Translations under genes and position numbers: made by a program | The notes under the pieces: generated by a model | What the model was told of the DNA's origin: nothing | What the model saw: the letters and a program-made list of their open reading frames with translations, nothing else | Database searches by the model: none | Assembly (NCBI RefSeq): GCF_021277265.1 | Contig: NZ_JAJSOH010000042.1 | Coordinates: 1-51,791 of the forward strand | DNA length: 51,791 bases | From: Kineosporia rhizophila | Lineage (GTDB): Bacteria; Actinomycetota; Actinomycetes; Actinomycetales; Kineosporiaceae | Direction: 5' to 3' | Part shown: positions 8,661 to 17,875 of the stretch, one piece after another | Layout of the letters: each line of letters opens with the position of its first letter | Numbering within the stretch: the first letter of the stretch is position 1

Positions 8661-9095
8661 TCCACCGAAGCGAGCGCCGGCTCCGACCCGCACGAGGTGC
8701 TGGGGTATCTGCTCAAGCACGCCACCGCGAAGCTCACGGCGTCGACCGACGCGGCGCTCGAGCCGCTGGGGATCGACAGCAAGGATTTCGGCGCCCTGCG
8801 GGTCCTGGCCCACCGCGAGCCGACGTCCCAGCTGGCCGTGGCGCAGACGCTGAGCATCGACCGCACCACGATGGTGGCGCTGCTGGACGTGCTCGAACGC
8901 AAGGGCATCGTCACGCGCAGGCCGGACCCGGCCGACCGGCGCCGGAACGTGGTCACGCTGACCGAAGAGGGCACCCAGACCTTCGACGCGGCGCAGATCG
9001 CCTACGAGAAGGCCGAGAGCGCCTTCCTGGCCGGGATCAGCCCGAGCGAGACCGGGCAGTTCCGCCGGATGCTACGGGCCCTCGTCGAGAGCTGA
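8658..9095 (+). CDS. MarR family transcriptional regulator
   Basis: 145 residues. The winged-helix domain spans roughly 35-110, with the recognition region TLSIDRTTMVALLDVLERKGIVTR followed by the wing RRPDPADRRRNVVTLTEEG, which is highly typical of MarR proteins. The dimer forms through N- and C-terminal helices. Its probable operator is the 27-bp palindrome 22 bases upstream, so it should repress itself and the divergent epimerase-like gene until a ligand binds. The last 24 bases overlap the end of the convergent gene at 9072. Confidence 0.92.
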   Translation: MSTEASAGSDPHEVLGYLLKHATAKLTASTDAALEPLGIDSKDFGALRVLAHREPTSQLAVAQTLSIDRTTMVALLDVLERKGIVTRRPDPADRRRNVVTLTEEGTQTFDAAQIAYEKAESAFLAGISPSETGQFRRMLRALVES

Positions 9096-9647
9096 GCCGG
9101 CCTCCTCAGGCAGCGAAAAGCGTTCCTGGACGCCCAGGCTCAGCAAAAGTTGCTCAGCCGCAACCCGTTCCCGGGTCGTGCGGCCGATTCTTCCGTCACC
9201 GAGCGCCGGGACAGTGAGCTCGTCGAGCGCCGCCCACACCTGATCGGTCTGCTCCTGCAGAACGTCGAGCCGGTCCTGCGCCGGGTTCCAGCGGACACTC
9301 ACGTGGCCGGCCTGTAGATGCGCCGGCCCGAACAGATCGGCCGCACGACGCACGGTCGGCCGGAGCGTGACCATGGCCGAAACCCCCAACCCCCGCTCGA
9401 CCTGCACGCCGGAGCCGACCAGGGCCCCGGCCGGTGGTTCCGCTCCGGCGGGCAACGGCAAGAAGGCCTGTTCACCACCCCCGCAGTGCAGCGCCTCCCC
9501 CAGCTCACGGTGGGCGTGAACCTGCTGCAGCCCGTACGGACCCGGCCGACTGCACATCCACCAAGCCGCAGGCAACACCGAGGCGACCCGAGCGGCGAAG
9601 GCGCGTAGATCGTCTTCAATCAGCCAGAAGTCGGTACGCCTGAACAC
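9072..9647 (-). CDS. Hypothetical protein
   Basis: 191 residues from a GTG at 9647. AATACT lies a few bases upstream of the start and could be the -10 of a leaderless transcript. The sequence has an ordered hydrophobic pattern (DFWLIEDDLRAFAARVASVLP at the N-terminus) and no signal peptide or membrane segment. I do not recognise it. It overlaps the 3' end of marR by 24 bases and shares a 70-base upstream region with the divergent gene at 9718. Confidence 0.6.
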   Translation of the reverse strand: MFRRTDFWLIEDDLRAFAARVASVLPAAWWMCSRPGPYGLQQVHAHRELGEALHCGGGEQAFLPLPAGAEPPAGALVGSGVQVERGLGVSAMVTLRPTVRRAADLFGPAHLQAGHVSVRWNPAQDRLDVLQEQTDQVWAALDELTVPALGDGRIGRTTRERVAAEQLLLSLGVQERFSLPEEAGSALDEGP

Positions 9648-9717
9648 CTGCGACAGTATTCACCCCCCGCGGCTTGCCCCAGACCCAGGAATCTGCGCTG
9701 CGGCGGGGAACGATCAT

Positions 9718-10398
9718 GTGCAATCGTTGCGCGTGAGCACCGCACCAGAACTCGAGAATGCTGCCCGAACGCTGCAGAACGACCTCCTCAGCGCGACCAC
9801 CGGCGGCCCGGTCCGGATCGCATCGTTCCCCCGGACCTGGCTCGCGCTCAGCCTCTGGACGCTGTTCGCGTGGGCCCGGAACCCCCGGACGTGGCTGCTC
9901 GTCGCCGGTGCTGCCGTTCTCGCGATCCTTTTCCCGGTGGCTGCCTGGATCACCCTCGCCCTGGTTGTGGGCTACTTCCCGGTCATGGCCCTGGTCTCGG
10001 CCTACATCACGTTCAGCGGCTCCTGGAACCTGCTGATCGACGAACAGCGCACGGCGGTCATCGGCCTCCGGACCTGGCACCACGACGGGGCCGTGCAGCT
10101 CATCCTCGATTCGCACCTGGCCCGGCGGGTGGGCAGCGGCCAGGGCAGGCGGCTGAGGGAAACTCTCGCGCCCGACCTGGCCAAGACCATGGCGCATCAC
10201 CCCGGCACCGTGGTCCGCTTCCGGGCCGGGAACCCGCGTCTGGCTGCCGTCTACGGAGCCGAACTGCGGGCTGCGCTGCCCGAGACCGACGGATGGAGCC
10301 ACCACCTGGACGGCGTGAACGGCACGGTCCGCCCGTCCCTGCCCCTTGCGCGCAATGCTCGACAGGCGACCACGGCCGGTGGGGGCAGCCCCCGCTGA
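9718..10398 (+). CDS. Hypothetical membrane protein
   Basis: 226 residues from the GTG at 9718, preceded by GGGGA eight bases upstream; a GTG at 9733 is an alternative. Two or three adjacent hydrophobic segments lie at about residues 40-105 (LALSLWTLFAWA, WLLVAGAAVLAILFPVAAWI, LVVGYFPVMALVSAYI). A soluble C-terminal domain of about 120 residues follows and begins with a charged strand-like segment. The family is not recognised. The next gene lies 135 bases downstream on the same strand and may be a functional partner. Confidence 0.65.
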   Translation: MQSLRVSTAPELENAARTLQNDLLSATTGGPVRIASFPRTWLALSLWTLFAWARNPRTWLLVAGAAVLAILFPVAAWITLALVVGYFPVMALVSAYITFSGSWNLLIDEQRTAVIGLRTWHHDGAVQLILDSHLARRVGSGQGRRLRETLAPDLAKTMAHHPGTVVRFRAGNPRLAAVYGAELRAALPETDGWSHHLDGVNGTVRPSLPLARNARQATTAGGGSPR

Positions 10399-10533
10399 CG
10401 AGGTCGGGCGGGAACACCCGGACTCCGGCCGTCTCGCCTGGACAGGCTGCCGGACCGGTACCGCGTCGCCCTCTGGATCGGGCACACCCCGGCGTCTACC
10501 GTGGAAGGCCCGAGGCGCAGGGAGGTCCTGGCC

Positions 10534-11790
10534 GTGATCGAGACCGAACGGGATCAGTCGTGGTCGGCCTGGACGCCCGCGCAGGCGTCCACCCAGGTCA
10601 GGATCCCCAACGTCAGGCTCTTCCAGAACGCGACCTGGTTGCCCACTGCCCAGGAGGAGATCCTGGCTCCAGCCCATGTCCCGGTCCGGCAGCCCATACC
10701 CACGTTCCGCGTGTTCTGGCAGGCGCCCGGTGCCCAGGCCCGCCTGCTGCGTCCCCTGTTTGAGGAGTGGCCCGCGGTCTACCGCCCCCGGCTGGCCGCT
10801 CTCGGCGAGGTCTACGTGTTCACCGAGGTCAGGAGCTGGTCCCGGGCCGGGGCAGCGGCACGCGAGGTCCGCTCCGAGCCCGTGCCCGTGCTCGCCGATC
10901 CCGCCCAGTTCGAGCGCTGGGACGCGATCCGCAACACCTTCGCCGATACGGTGGCCGAGCTGGCGCAGGAGATCGGCGACGAGTGGGCCCCGGCCGGCCG
11001 GCCGGTCCATCGCCCGTGGTGGCAGCCCTCCCGGCGCAGAGCCTGGCAGGAGTCGATGCAGCAGCGGTTCGAGCGCCTGAGCACGGCCTACGAGGCCTAC
11101 CGGCCGGCCCTGCCCGAGATCGAGGCGGCGATCCAGGACACGAAAGCGGCCCGGACCGAGGTCACGGCTGCCCTGCAGGTGGTCAACGACTGGTGCCGGC
11201 GCACGCGCTGGTGGCTGGTTCAGGAGCAGGAGCGGTTCCGGATCGTGCGTGAGGAACTGGCCGTCGGCACCCCGGTCGAGCACCGCCGGCACCGCGGCAG
11301 CCTGCACGACGTTCGTCAGTACGCGTATCTGCTGCGGCACCAGAACCTGAAGGCGATCTTCTGGGACCAGCCCTCGCTCGACCTTTGCGCCCGTGAGCTC
11401 ACCGCGTTGTCGGCCGAACTTCCCACCACGGCCCACGAGCCGCACCGGCGCAGCCCGCGCAACGGCCAGACCACCTGGCGACGGCCGGCTCTGACGGCAT
11501 CAGGTCAACCCATGGTCTACCTCAGGCCAGCCACGTTCGCCCTGGTGTACCGCTCGTGCTTCGGCTTCCCACTCGACGAGCTGACCAATGGCCGGCAACT
11601 GGACCAGGACCGCAAGGATCGACGGAAACAGCAGAAGGCTCACCGGCGCAGGCCTTCTGCCGGCGCCCAGCACGCGGGCGGCAGCTGGCCCACGGACGTG
11701 GGCGGCGTCGGTGATCACGCGGGCGGCGGCGACTACGGCGGTGGGTACAGCAGCGGAGGTCACAGCGGGGGGTTCGGCGGAAGCTTCTGA
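10534..11790 (+). CDS. Hypothetical coiled-coil protein with Gly/Ser/His-rich tail
   Basis: 418 residues. The GTG at 10534 is chosen because GGGAGG (10520-10525) precedes it at ideal spacing; an upstream GTG at 10501 lacks one. The middle part (about 120-260) is a charged helical region, including RRAWQESMQQRFERLSTAY and a long helix before WCRRTRWWL. A basic linker (DRKDRRKQQKAHRRR) follows, and the last ~40 residues are Gly-, Ser- and His-rich (GGGDYGGGYSSGGHSGGFGG), probably disordered. No enzyme motif is visible. It ends 10 bases before a convergent methyltransferase gene. Confidence 0.7.
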   Translation: MIETERDQSWSAWTPAQASTQVRIPNVRLFQNATWLPTAQEEILAPAHVPVRQPIPTFRVFWQAPGAQARLLRPLFEEWPAVYRPRLAALGEVYVFTEVRSWSRAGAAAREVRSEPVPVLADPAQFERWDAIRNTFADTVAELAQEIGDEWAPAGRPVHRPWWQPSRRRAWQESMQQRFERLSTAYEAYRPALPEIEAAIQDTKAARTEVTAALQVVNDWCRRTRWWLVQEQERFRIVREELAVGTPVEHRRHRGSLHDVRQYAYLLRHQNLKAIFWDQPSLDLCARELTALSAELPTTAHEPHRRSPRNGQTTWRRPALTASGQPMVYLRPATFALVYRSCFGFPLDELTNGRQLDQDRKDRRKQQKAHRRRPSAGAQHAGGSWPTDVGGVGDHAGGGDYGGGYSSGGHSGGFGGSF

Positions 11791-11800
11791 TCTGCAGCAT

Positions 11801-12541
11801 TCAGCCCAGCGGCTTGCGCCAGACCGAGACGTGCTTCTCGCTGTCGGCGGTGAAGGGCGAACCGTCCCAGTCGCCCGCCCGCTGCTCCAGTTCCAGTCCG
11901 GCCAGCTGAGCCATCAGGTCGAGCTCGGACGGCCACACGTACCGGAAATGGTGGACGCCGTACTCGTAGCTGCCGTCGGCCTGGCGGTGGTAGTGGTGCG
12001 ACGCTCCGGCCTGCGAGACCACGTCGTAGGTGTCGAAACCGGTGTGCTCGTCGCTGATCTGGAACGGAACGGCCAGCTGGCCGGGCGGCAGCCGCCGCAG
12101 TTGGGGCGTGCCCACCTCGATCAGGAAGCGGCCACCAGGGGCCAGATGACGGGCGGCGTTGGCGAAGCAGGCCACCTGGGCCTCCTGGGTGCGCACGTTC
12201 CCGATCGTGTTGTACACGAGGTACACCAGAGCGAACTGCTTGTGGACGTCGGTGGTGGCCATGTCCCCGATGGTCACCGGAAGTTCGTGCTCACTGATCT
12301 TGGCCCGCAGGCGGTCGGTCATCGGCTGCGAGAGCTCGATGCCGTGCACCGGCACCCCGCGCTGCCTCAGCGGCACGCACACGCGCCCCGTGCCACTGGC
12401 GAATTCCAGGGCCGGCCCACCGTCGGCCAGACGCTGGAGAAGATCGAGCGTCGGAGCGAGCGCCTCGAGAGTGAACATGTCGCGCGCGTGGTCGTCGTAG
12501 CCCGCGGCGATCTTCTCGTCCCACAGATCGATTTCCGTCAT
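11801..12541 (-). CDS. Class I SAM-dependent methyltransferase
   Basis: 246 residues from the ATG at 12541 (MTEIDLWDEKIAAGYD, a usual beginning for this family); an ATG at 12550 is also possible. Motif I is ALEFASGTGRVCVPL, the acidic end of strand 2 is VHGIELSQPM, and the later LAPGGRFLIEV matches the post-methylation strand motif. The protein transfers a methyl group from S-adenosylmethionine to an unknown acceptor. It follows the LacI gene by 44 bases on the same strand, but a functional link to the sugar island is not evident. Confidence 0.88.
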   Translation of the reverse strand: MTEIDLWDEKIAAGYDDHARDMFTLEALAPTLDLLQRLADGGPALEFASGTGRVCVPLRQRGVPVHGIELSQPMTDRLRAKISEHELPVTIGDMATTDVHKQFALVYLVYNTIGNVRTQEAQVACFANAARHLAPGGRFLIEVGTPQLRRLPPGQLAVPFQISDEHTGFDTYDVVSQAGASHHYHRQADGSYEYGVHHFRYVWPSELDLMAQLAGLELEQRAGDWDGSPFTADSEKHVSVWRKPLG

Positions 12542-12585
12542 GCCGGCCATCGTCGGCCCAGGCGCCCCGCCGAGGCCAACGGTTT

Positions 12586-13701
12586 TCAGCCGACGGCCTG
12601 AGCCTCCTTTGCTCGCAGGACCGACGCCAGAGTGTTGCCGTTCGCCGGCGGCGTGCTCTCGCGCAGCTGCACCCGCCCGGCCACCCGGATCACCTCGGTG
12701 GGGGTCCCCGACTCCCGCAGGGCCAGTTCGATCGCCCGCAGACCGAGTTCCCGCAGTGGTACGCCGACCGTGCTCAGCGCCGGGGTCACGTCGCGCAGGG
12801 TCTCGATGTCGTCGAACCCGGCGATCGCCACGTCCCGTCCGGCCACCAGCCCGGCCTCGCGCAGTGCGGCCATCGCGCCGACCGCCATCACGTCGTTCAC
12901 CGCGAACACGCACGACACGTCGGGGGCGCGGGCGATCAGGCGCTTCATCGCCTCGTAGCCGCCGTCACGGGTGAACGCCGCGCGCAGCACGTTCTCGCGG
13001 GCCAGGCGGAGGCCGGCCTTGCGCAGGCCGTCGCGGAAACCCGCCAGCCGGTCCTGCGAGGTGAGCACGGCCGGGTCTCCGGCCAGCACGGCGAAGTCCT
13101 GGTGCCCGAGGTCGACCAGGGCCTGGGCCAGCGCCATCGCCCCGGCCCGGTTCTCGATCGCCAGCGTGTCCACCGGCAGCACCGGCTGGGTGATCGCCGC
13201 GACCCGGCCGCCGCCCTCCACGTAGGCCTCGAACTCCTCGACCAGCCGCGCGGTGGCGACCTGGTCGGACATCCGGCTACCGACCAGCACGATCGCCCGC
13301 GCCCGCTGCCGCCGCAGCCGGGCGACGTACTCCAGTTCCGCACCTGGTCTGCGCCCAGTGGTCGCGATCGTGACCGCCAGCCCCTGCTCCTCGGCCCCGG
13401 CGATCACCCCGGAGGCGATCGAGGAGAAGTACGGGTCGGCGATGTCGTGCATGACCAGGCCGACCGAGTCGGTGCGCCCGCGGGCCACCGCCTGGGCGTT
13501 GGGGTTGGGGGCGTAGTCCAGCCGCTTGGCCGCCTCCACCACGCGCTCGCGCAGCTCCTCGGCCACCCGCCGGTTCTTGCTGCCGTTCAGGGCCCGCGAC
13601 GCCGTGGCCAGCGACACCCCCGCGAGGGCGGCCACGTCGGCGAGCGTCACCAGGGCCACTGCGCCGGAGGGGTCGCCGGGAAGACTGCCGAGCTCACGCA
13701 T
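12586..13701 (-). CDS. LacI family transcriptional regulator
   Basis: 371 residues from the ATG at 13701. The N-terminal helix-turn-helix TLADVAALAGVSLATASRALNG and hinge YAPNPNAQAVARGRT are standard LacI features. The periplasmic-binding-like domain follows with VGLVMHDIADPYFSSIASGV, the VFAVNDVMAVGAM region and VAIAGFDD. CAGAAT lies seven bases before the start, so the transcript may be leaderless. It is the last gene of the minus-strand sugar group, 40 bases after the cupin. It probably binds the GGAAAGCG-type sites between the two arms of the island and releases them on binding a sugar derivative. Confidence 0.93.
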   Translation of the reverse strand: MRELGSLPGDPSGAVALVTLADVAALAGVSLATASRALNGSKNRRVAEELRERVVEAAKRLDYAPNPNAQAVARGRTDSVGLVMHDIADPYFSSIASGVIAGAEEQGLAVTIATTGRRPGAELEYVARLRRQRARAIVLVGSRMSDQVATARLVEEFEAYVEGGGRVAAITQPVLPVDTLAIENRAGAMALAQALVDLGHQDFAVLAGDPAVLTSQDRLAGFRDGLRKAGLRLARENVLRAAFTRDGGYEAMKRLIARAPDVSCVFAVNDVMAVGAMAALREAGLVAGRDVAIAGFDDIETLRDVTPALSTVGVPLRELGLRAIELALRESGTPTEVIRVAGRVQLRESTPPANGNTLASVLRAKEAQAVG

Positions 13702-13741
13702 ACTCGCGATTCTGCCGTAGCCCGGTCGGCCCGTGCCGTTG

Positions 13742-14494
13742 TCATGGCTGTTCAGAGGGTCGGCCGGATGACACCGGGGTGCCGTCCGGGACGGGGTAGG
13801 CGTTGAGAACACCGCACATGCCGAACTTCTCCTCAGTCGGTCGCGGCATCCGCTGCACCGAGGCACGGCGCAGATGTGAGTGATCTCCACCGGCCAGGGC
13901 AGCGAGCTGGGCCGCGGTGTCGTCGACGGTTGCGCCCGCGCCGTCGGCCAGGATGGTGCGCCACTGCCCGAGCAGTGGTTCGACCAGACCAGCAGAGGAC
14001 GCGTGGAACGCCTCGAGTGGGCGGAGGTCGCCTTGGTCGGCGGCCTGGCGCAGAGCGAGGAACCCTTCGACGGCCAGGTCGCGCCGCCGGCGGGCGCGCT
14101 CCGCACTGGGGGTGCCGTCGGGGCCGGTCAGGTCCCGGGCGGCTTCGTAGGTGGCCCGGTCTCTCAGGTGCTGGGGTGGGAAGGTGAGTACCGCGTCGCC
14201 GGCCTCGGGCAGGCCGGAGTTCTGCATGAGCACGAGCACCTGCAGGTCGCCGTCGTTGATCGCACGGTGGATGGTGCCGGGGGTGAACCAGACCACGTCG
14301 CCGGGGTGCAGCGGTTGCTCGCTGAACCCCTCGGTGGTGAGAGTCTGCAGCCGCCCGGCACCGGAGACCACCACGTAGGCCTCGGTGCAGCAGAGGTGGA
14401 GGTGGGGCGAGCCGCCGCACAGGCCGTCGAACGCCTCCCAGGGGTAGACCCGCAGGGCGCTGAGCCCCACTCCCCCGGGCAGTTGCCCGGTCAC
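13742..14494 (-). CDS. Cupin domain protein
   Basis: 250 residues from a GTG at 14494 that overlaps the upstream stop codon (GTGA), implying coupled translation. The first ~110 residues are a single cupin barrel: HLHLCCTEAYVVVSGAGRLQT supplies the first metal motif (His, His, Glu) and PGDVVWFTPGTIHRAIN the second. A helical C-terminal region of about 120 residues is not recognised. Its place between the PmoA-like gene and the LacI gene points to isomerisation or binding of an intermediate in the same sugar pathway. Inferred role only. Confidence 0.85.
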   Translation of the reverse strand: MTGQLPGGVGLSALRVYPWEAFDGLCGGSPHLHLCCTEAYVVVSGAGRLQTLTTEGFSEQPLHPGDVVWFTPGTIHRAINDGDLQVLVLMQNSGLPEAGDAVLTFPPQHLRDRATYEAARDLTGPDGTPSAERARRRRDLAVEGFLALRQAADQGDLRPLEAFHASSAGLVEPLLGQWRTILADGAGATVDDTAAQLAALAGGDHSHLRRASVQRMPRPTEEKFGMCGVLNAYPVPDGTPVSSGRPSEQP

Positions 14495-15390
14495 GACGCC
14501 TGCCCGGCCAGGTAGCTCTCGACCGTCTCACGGCTCCAGGCGCCGTCGGCCACCACGAAGCAGTGCGACAGCGTCAGGGTCTCTTCGGGCGGGAGGACGA
14601 TCTCCTTGTGGAAAGCGGGTGACGGGGCGATGGCGGGGAAGGGGTCGTTGCGGACGAACCATTCCAGCGCGCCGTGCGACGAGGTCCCGGCGACCGCGAG
14701 AATCGTCACCTCCCCGTCGATGTCGTCGTTCTTGCCCGTGTAGGCCAGCCAGGCGGAGGCGGTGCCCATCGCTTCCGGGCCCGCCCCGTCGGCCGCCAGC
14801 ACCTGTCCGCCGGTGAGATTGCGCGGACCCCGCCAGAACCAGCCGGTGTAGCCGGCGTTCTCGCGCCCGTGCGTGGTCGGGCTGCCCAGGTTCAGGTCGG
14901 CGCCCCGGATGTTGGTGAGGGCGCTCTGGACGTCGATGGCGTAGGAGCCGGTGGCGGCGTCGATGCTGTGCACCCGCAGCCTGCGCTGCTCCGCCACCCA
15001 CTCCTCACCACCCTGGGTGACCCAGGTGAGCTTCTCGTCCAGGGTCAGCTGGGTGCCGTCGTGCTCGATCACCGCGAAGCTGTCGTGCCGCATCCCGCCG
15101 ACGTTCTCCAGCGGGGTGTAGCCCTGGCCGTGGATGTAGGTGTTGCCGCCCCAGAAGTTCTGGCCGGACACGTGCGACCAGGTCATCTGCAGACCCTTGT
15201 GCCAGCGGTGGTCCCAGGGCCGGTGGGCCGAGACCAGGGCCCCGGACAGGGTCCGGATCGGGTGCAGGTACGGCTTGGGCGCCTCGAACTGCGGGATGTC
15301 GGCGCCGTAGACGTAGCGCAGGATCTCCACCTGCCCAAAGCCCAGGCCGATGCTGTGGCCCTGGTCGTGCTCGACCGTGAGCCGGCTCAT
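14491..15390 (-). CDS. PmoA-like (DUF6807) family protein
   Basis: 299 residues from the ATG at 15390, overlapping the upstream stop by ATGA. The sequence has the marks of the family misleadingly named after methane monooxygenase PmoA: PYLHPIRTLSGALVSAHRPWDHRWHKGL and a later GRENAGYTGWFWRG. The family is soluble, and its members commonly sit beside Gfo/Idh/MocA oxidoreductases in carbohydrate clusters. The histidine-rich PWDHRWHKG segment could be an active or metal site. No methane chemistry is implied. The gene lies inside a tightly overlapping operon. Confidence 0.85.
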   Translation of the reverse strand: MSRLTVEHDQGHSIGLGFGQVEILRYVYGADIPQFEAPKPYLHPIRTLSGALVSAHRPWDHRWHKGLQMTWSHVSGQNFWGGNTYIHGQGYTPLENVGGMRHDSFAVIEHDGTQLTLDEKLTWVTQGGEEWVAEQRRLRVHSIDAATGSYAIDVQSALTNIRGADLNLGSPTTHGRENAGYTGWFWRGPRNLTGGQVLAADGAGPEAMGTASAWLAYTGKNDDIDGEVTILAVAGTSSHGALEWFVRNDPFPAIAPSPAFHKEIVLPPEETLTLSHCFVVADGAWSRETVESYLAGQAS

Positions 15391-16508
15391 CGCTGACCCT
15401 CCGGCGTGATCCCGGGACGGGCCGGCTTGTAGCGGCCGCCCCCGTCGAGCTGGGAGTAGAAGGGGTTGCCGGGGACGAGTTCCGAGCGCAGCACCGGCTG
15501 GCCGGTGATCGCGGCCTGGTACAGGCCGGTGACCAGTTCCAGGCTGCGGCGCCCGTCCTGACCGCTGGCCGGGGGCCGTTCCCCGGCGTCCATCGCGTCC
15601 AGGAACATCACCGCCTGGTTCCGGTGCGAGCTGCGGGTGTCCGTCTCGGGCGCCCAGGAGGCCGCCCGGGCCGCGTCCACACCGTCGCGCGGCGTCCACT
15701 TCCAGTTGGAGTTGTCGTAGCCGTACAGGTGCGAGACCTCGACCGTGGCGTCGGTGAAGTCGAAGCGCAGGTAGCTCTCCTGGCGCGGTGACAGCGCGCT
15801 GTTGACCACCGAGGCCAGCGCCCCGTTCTCGAACGAGACGGCCGCCACCGAGACGTCCTCGGTGACCACGTCGCGGTCGAGCGTGCCCATCAGGGCGCGG
15901 ACCTCGTGCCAGTCACCGAGCAGGGACAGCATCAGGTCCATCTGGTGGATACCGAGCCCCATCGCCGGCCCGCCGCCCTCGGTCTCCCACCTGCCCCGCC
16001 ACGGCACCTGGTAGTAGGCCGCGTCCCGGTACCAGAGCGTGTGACAGACCGCGACGTGCGGGCGTCCCAGCGTCTCCTCGGCCACCTGCTTGCGCAGAGT
16101 TGTTGCCGCAGAACCGAACCGGTGCTGGAAGACGTACCCCACGTAGGGCCCGCCGGCCGGCTCGGCGGCGGCCAGCTCGTCGTACTCCGCCAGCGAGAGC
16201 ACCGGTGGCTTCTCGCACCACACCCAGGCGCCCGCCGCGAGGCCGGCCAGAACGGCCTCGCGGTGGGCGGCCGGCGGGGTGCAGATCGAGAGCAGGTCCG
16301 GCTGCACCTCTTCCAGCATCGTGGTCAGGTCGCCGTACGACCGGGCGATGCCGCGCTCGGCGGCGAAGGCCGCCGCCCGGCCGGCGTCCAGGTCGGTGAC
16401 CGCGACGACCTCGGCCCGATCGTCCTGACTGGCGAACGACTTGTGGTGCGACTGGGCAACGGCACCGGCTCCGACGATCGCGACCCGGTACTTCTTACCG
16501 CTGGGCAT
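15387..16508 (-). CDS. Gfo/Idh/MocA family oxidoreductase (minus arm)
   Basis: 373 residues from the ATG at 16508. The N-terminal Rossmann fold shows VAIVGAGAVAQSHHKSF, SICTPPAAH and the family signature CEKPP near residue 105. The C-terminal alpha/beta domain includes GGGPAMGLGIHQMDL with the conserved histidine. These enzymes oxidise or reduce sugars or cyclitols with NAD(P). It overlaps the PmoA-like gene and follows the binding-protein gene by about 50 bases, so it belongs to the transporter operon. It is not a close copy of the second Gfo/Idh/MocA enzyme at 20090. Confidence 0.93.
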   Translation of the reverse strand: MPSGKKYRVAIVGAGAVAQSHHKSFASQDDRAEVVAVTDLDAGRAAAFAAERGIARSYGDLTTMLEEVQPDLLSICTPPAAHREAVLAGLAAGAWVWCEKPPVLSLAEYDELAAAEPAGGPYVGYVFQHRFGSAATTLRKQVAEETLGRPHVAVCHTLWYRDAAYYQVPWRGRWETEGGGPAMGLGIHQMDLMLSLLGDWHEVRALMGTLDRDVVTEDVSVAAVSFENGALASVVNSALSPRQESYLRFDFTDATVEVSHLYGYDNSNWKWTPRDGVDAARAASWAPETDTRSSHRNQAVMFLDAMDAGERPPASGQDGRRSLELVTGLYQAAITGQPVLRSELVPGNPFYSQLDGGGRYKPARPGITPEGQR

Positions 16509-16561
16509 TTCCTACCTCCTGGAGCTGGTGACCGGTTGCCGGTGACGTACGGGCGGAGCGG

Positions 16562-17875
16562 TCAGGACGCGGCGTTCTTGACCCCGGTGGTCAGCTCGTC
16601 GACGAACTTCTGCGCCTCCTCCAGCGCCTCCGCCCGACCGAACAGCACCTCCTGCATGTGCCGCTGGATCAGCGCGTCGATGTCGCTGGCGCCGGCCGGG
16701 GTGAGCGCGGGCGGCTCGCCCACCAGGGAGGCCACCTGGTCGTTGAACGCCACGGCCTTCTGCCCGACGGCGTCCAGGTCCGGCTTCACCGCCGCCAGCG
16801 TCTCGGCGTTGGCCGGGATGCCCCGGTCGGTGCCCATGATCTTCGCCGCCTCCGGCGAGTTGGCCAGGAAGTCGACGAACTTCGCGGCCTCGGCCGGGTG
16901 CTCGGTGCGGGCCGCCACCGACCAGTACATCGAGGGCTTGTAGTAGAACCCGTTGGAACTGCCGTCCGCGCTCTGCGGGATCTGCAGGAGCACGAAGTCG
17001 GCGTCCGGGGCGGCCGCCTGCAGCGAGGTGATCTGGGTGTTCCAGTTGAAGTTGAAGGCCTGCTTGCCGAGCACCAGCCAGGTCTGGTTGAGCGGTGCGG
17101 TCAGCAGCTCGGCGGAAGCCTCGGCCGAGGGCGCGCCCTTGCCCGCCAGCGCCACGTTCATCTCCCAGAACGGGGCCACGTGCTCGGCCTTCAGAACGAC
17201 CTGACCGGACTCGTCGAACAGCGCCCCACCGTGCTGGCGGGCGTAGTGGGTGAGCCCGGACATCTCGGAGCCGAGCAGGCCGCTGCCGACCACCTCGCCC
17301 TTGGAGGCCTTGCTGATCTCGGCGCTGATCTCGGCGAAGTCGTCCCAGGTCCAGGTCTTGTCGTCGGGCAGGTCGAGGCCGTACTTCTCGAAGATCTTCC
17401 GGTTGGTCACCACCGACAGCGAGCCGTTGCCGGTGGGCAGCCCGAACAGCTTGCCCTCGACCTGCCCGGCCGCCAGGGTGCGGTCGTCGAACTTGCCGGT
17501 GTCGAGGAACTCCTTGGTGGTGCCCAGGTCCAGCAGCGAGTTCCGGTCGGCGTAGGTGCGCAGGTAGAGCTGGTCCATCTGGACCACGTCGGGGGCGTCG
17601 TTGGCCGCGAACGTGGTGGCCACCCGGTCCCAGTAGCCCACCCAGTCGGCGAACTCGCCCTTCACCTTGATCTTCGGGTTCTGCTTCTGGAACGCGTCGA
17701 TCACCTGCTGGGTGAGCTCGTGCCGGGCGTCCGAACCCCACCAGGAGAAGCGCAGGGTGACTTCCTTGTCGGACAGTTCGACGTCGGCCGCGTCCTCACT
17801 GACTCCGCAGGCCGCCAGGGTCAGGGTGGCCAGGCCGCCGCCGAGCAGGGCGCGGCGGGAGAAGGGGGTGCTCAT
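16562..17875 (-). CDS. Sugar ABC transporter substrate-binding lipoprotein
   Basis: 437 residues from the ATG at 17875. The signal peptide has a twin-arginine-like SRRALL and ends in the lipobox LAAC (Cys23), so the protein should be exported, perhaps by Tat, and lipid-anchored outside the membrane. The mature part is a family 1 extracellular solute-binding protein (VTLRFSWWGSDARHELTQQ, DDKTWTWDDFAEI, AAKFVDFLANSPEA). Its start codon shares a base with the stop of the MalG-like permease. The longer open frame upstream is only antisense-like extension into that permease and is excluded. Confidence 0.94.
   Translation of the reverse strand: MSTPFSRRALLGGGLATLTLAACGVSEDAADVELSDKEVTLRFSWWGSDARHELTQQVIDAFQKQNPKIKVKGEFADWVGYWDRVATTFAANDAPDVVQMDQLYLRTYADRNSLLDLGTTKEFLDTGKFDDRTLAAGQVEGKLFGLPTGNGSLSVVTNRKIFEKYGLDLPDDKTWTWDDFAEISAEISKASKGEVVGSGLLGSEMSGLTHYARQHGGALFDESGQVVLKAEHVAPFWEMNVALAGKGAPSAEASAELLTAPLNQTWLVLGKQAFNFNWNTQITSLQAAAPDADFVLLQIPQSADGSSNGFYYKPSMYWSVAARTEHPAEAAKFVDFLANSPEAAKIMGTDRGIPANAETLAAVKPDLDAVGQKAVAFNDQVASLVGEPPALTPAGASDIDALIQRHMQEVLFGRAEALEEAQKFVDELTTGVKNAAS

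Noticed and set aside
9616..11445. Long minus-strand frame of about 600 codons.
   Set aside because: It is antisense to two better-supported genes and has the Arg/Gly/Pro-rich composition of a GC-rich shadow frame.
14491..15390. Methane monooxygenase subunit, as the PmoA name might imply.
   Set aside because: The protein has no membrane segments, sits in a sugar operon, and belongs to the DUF6807 group that only carries the name.
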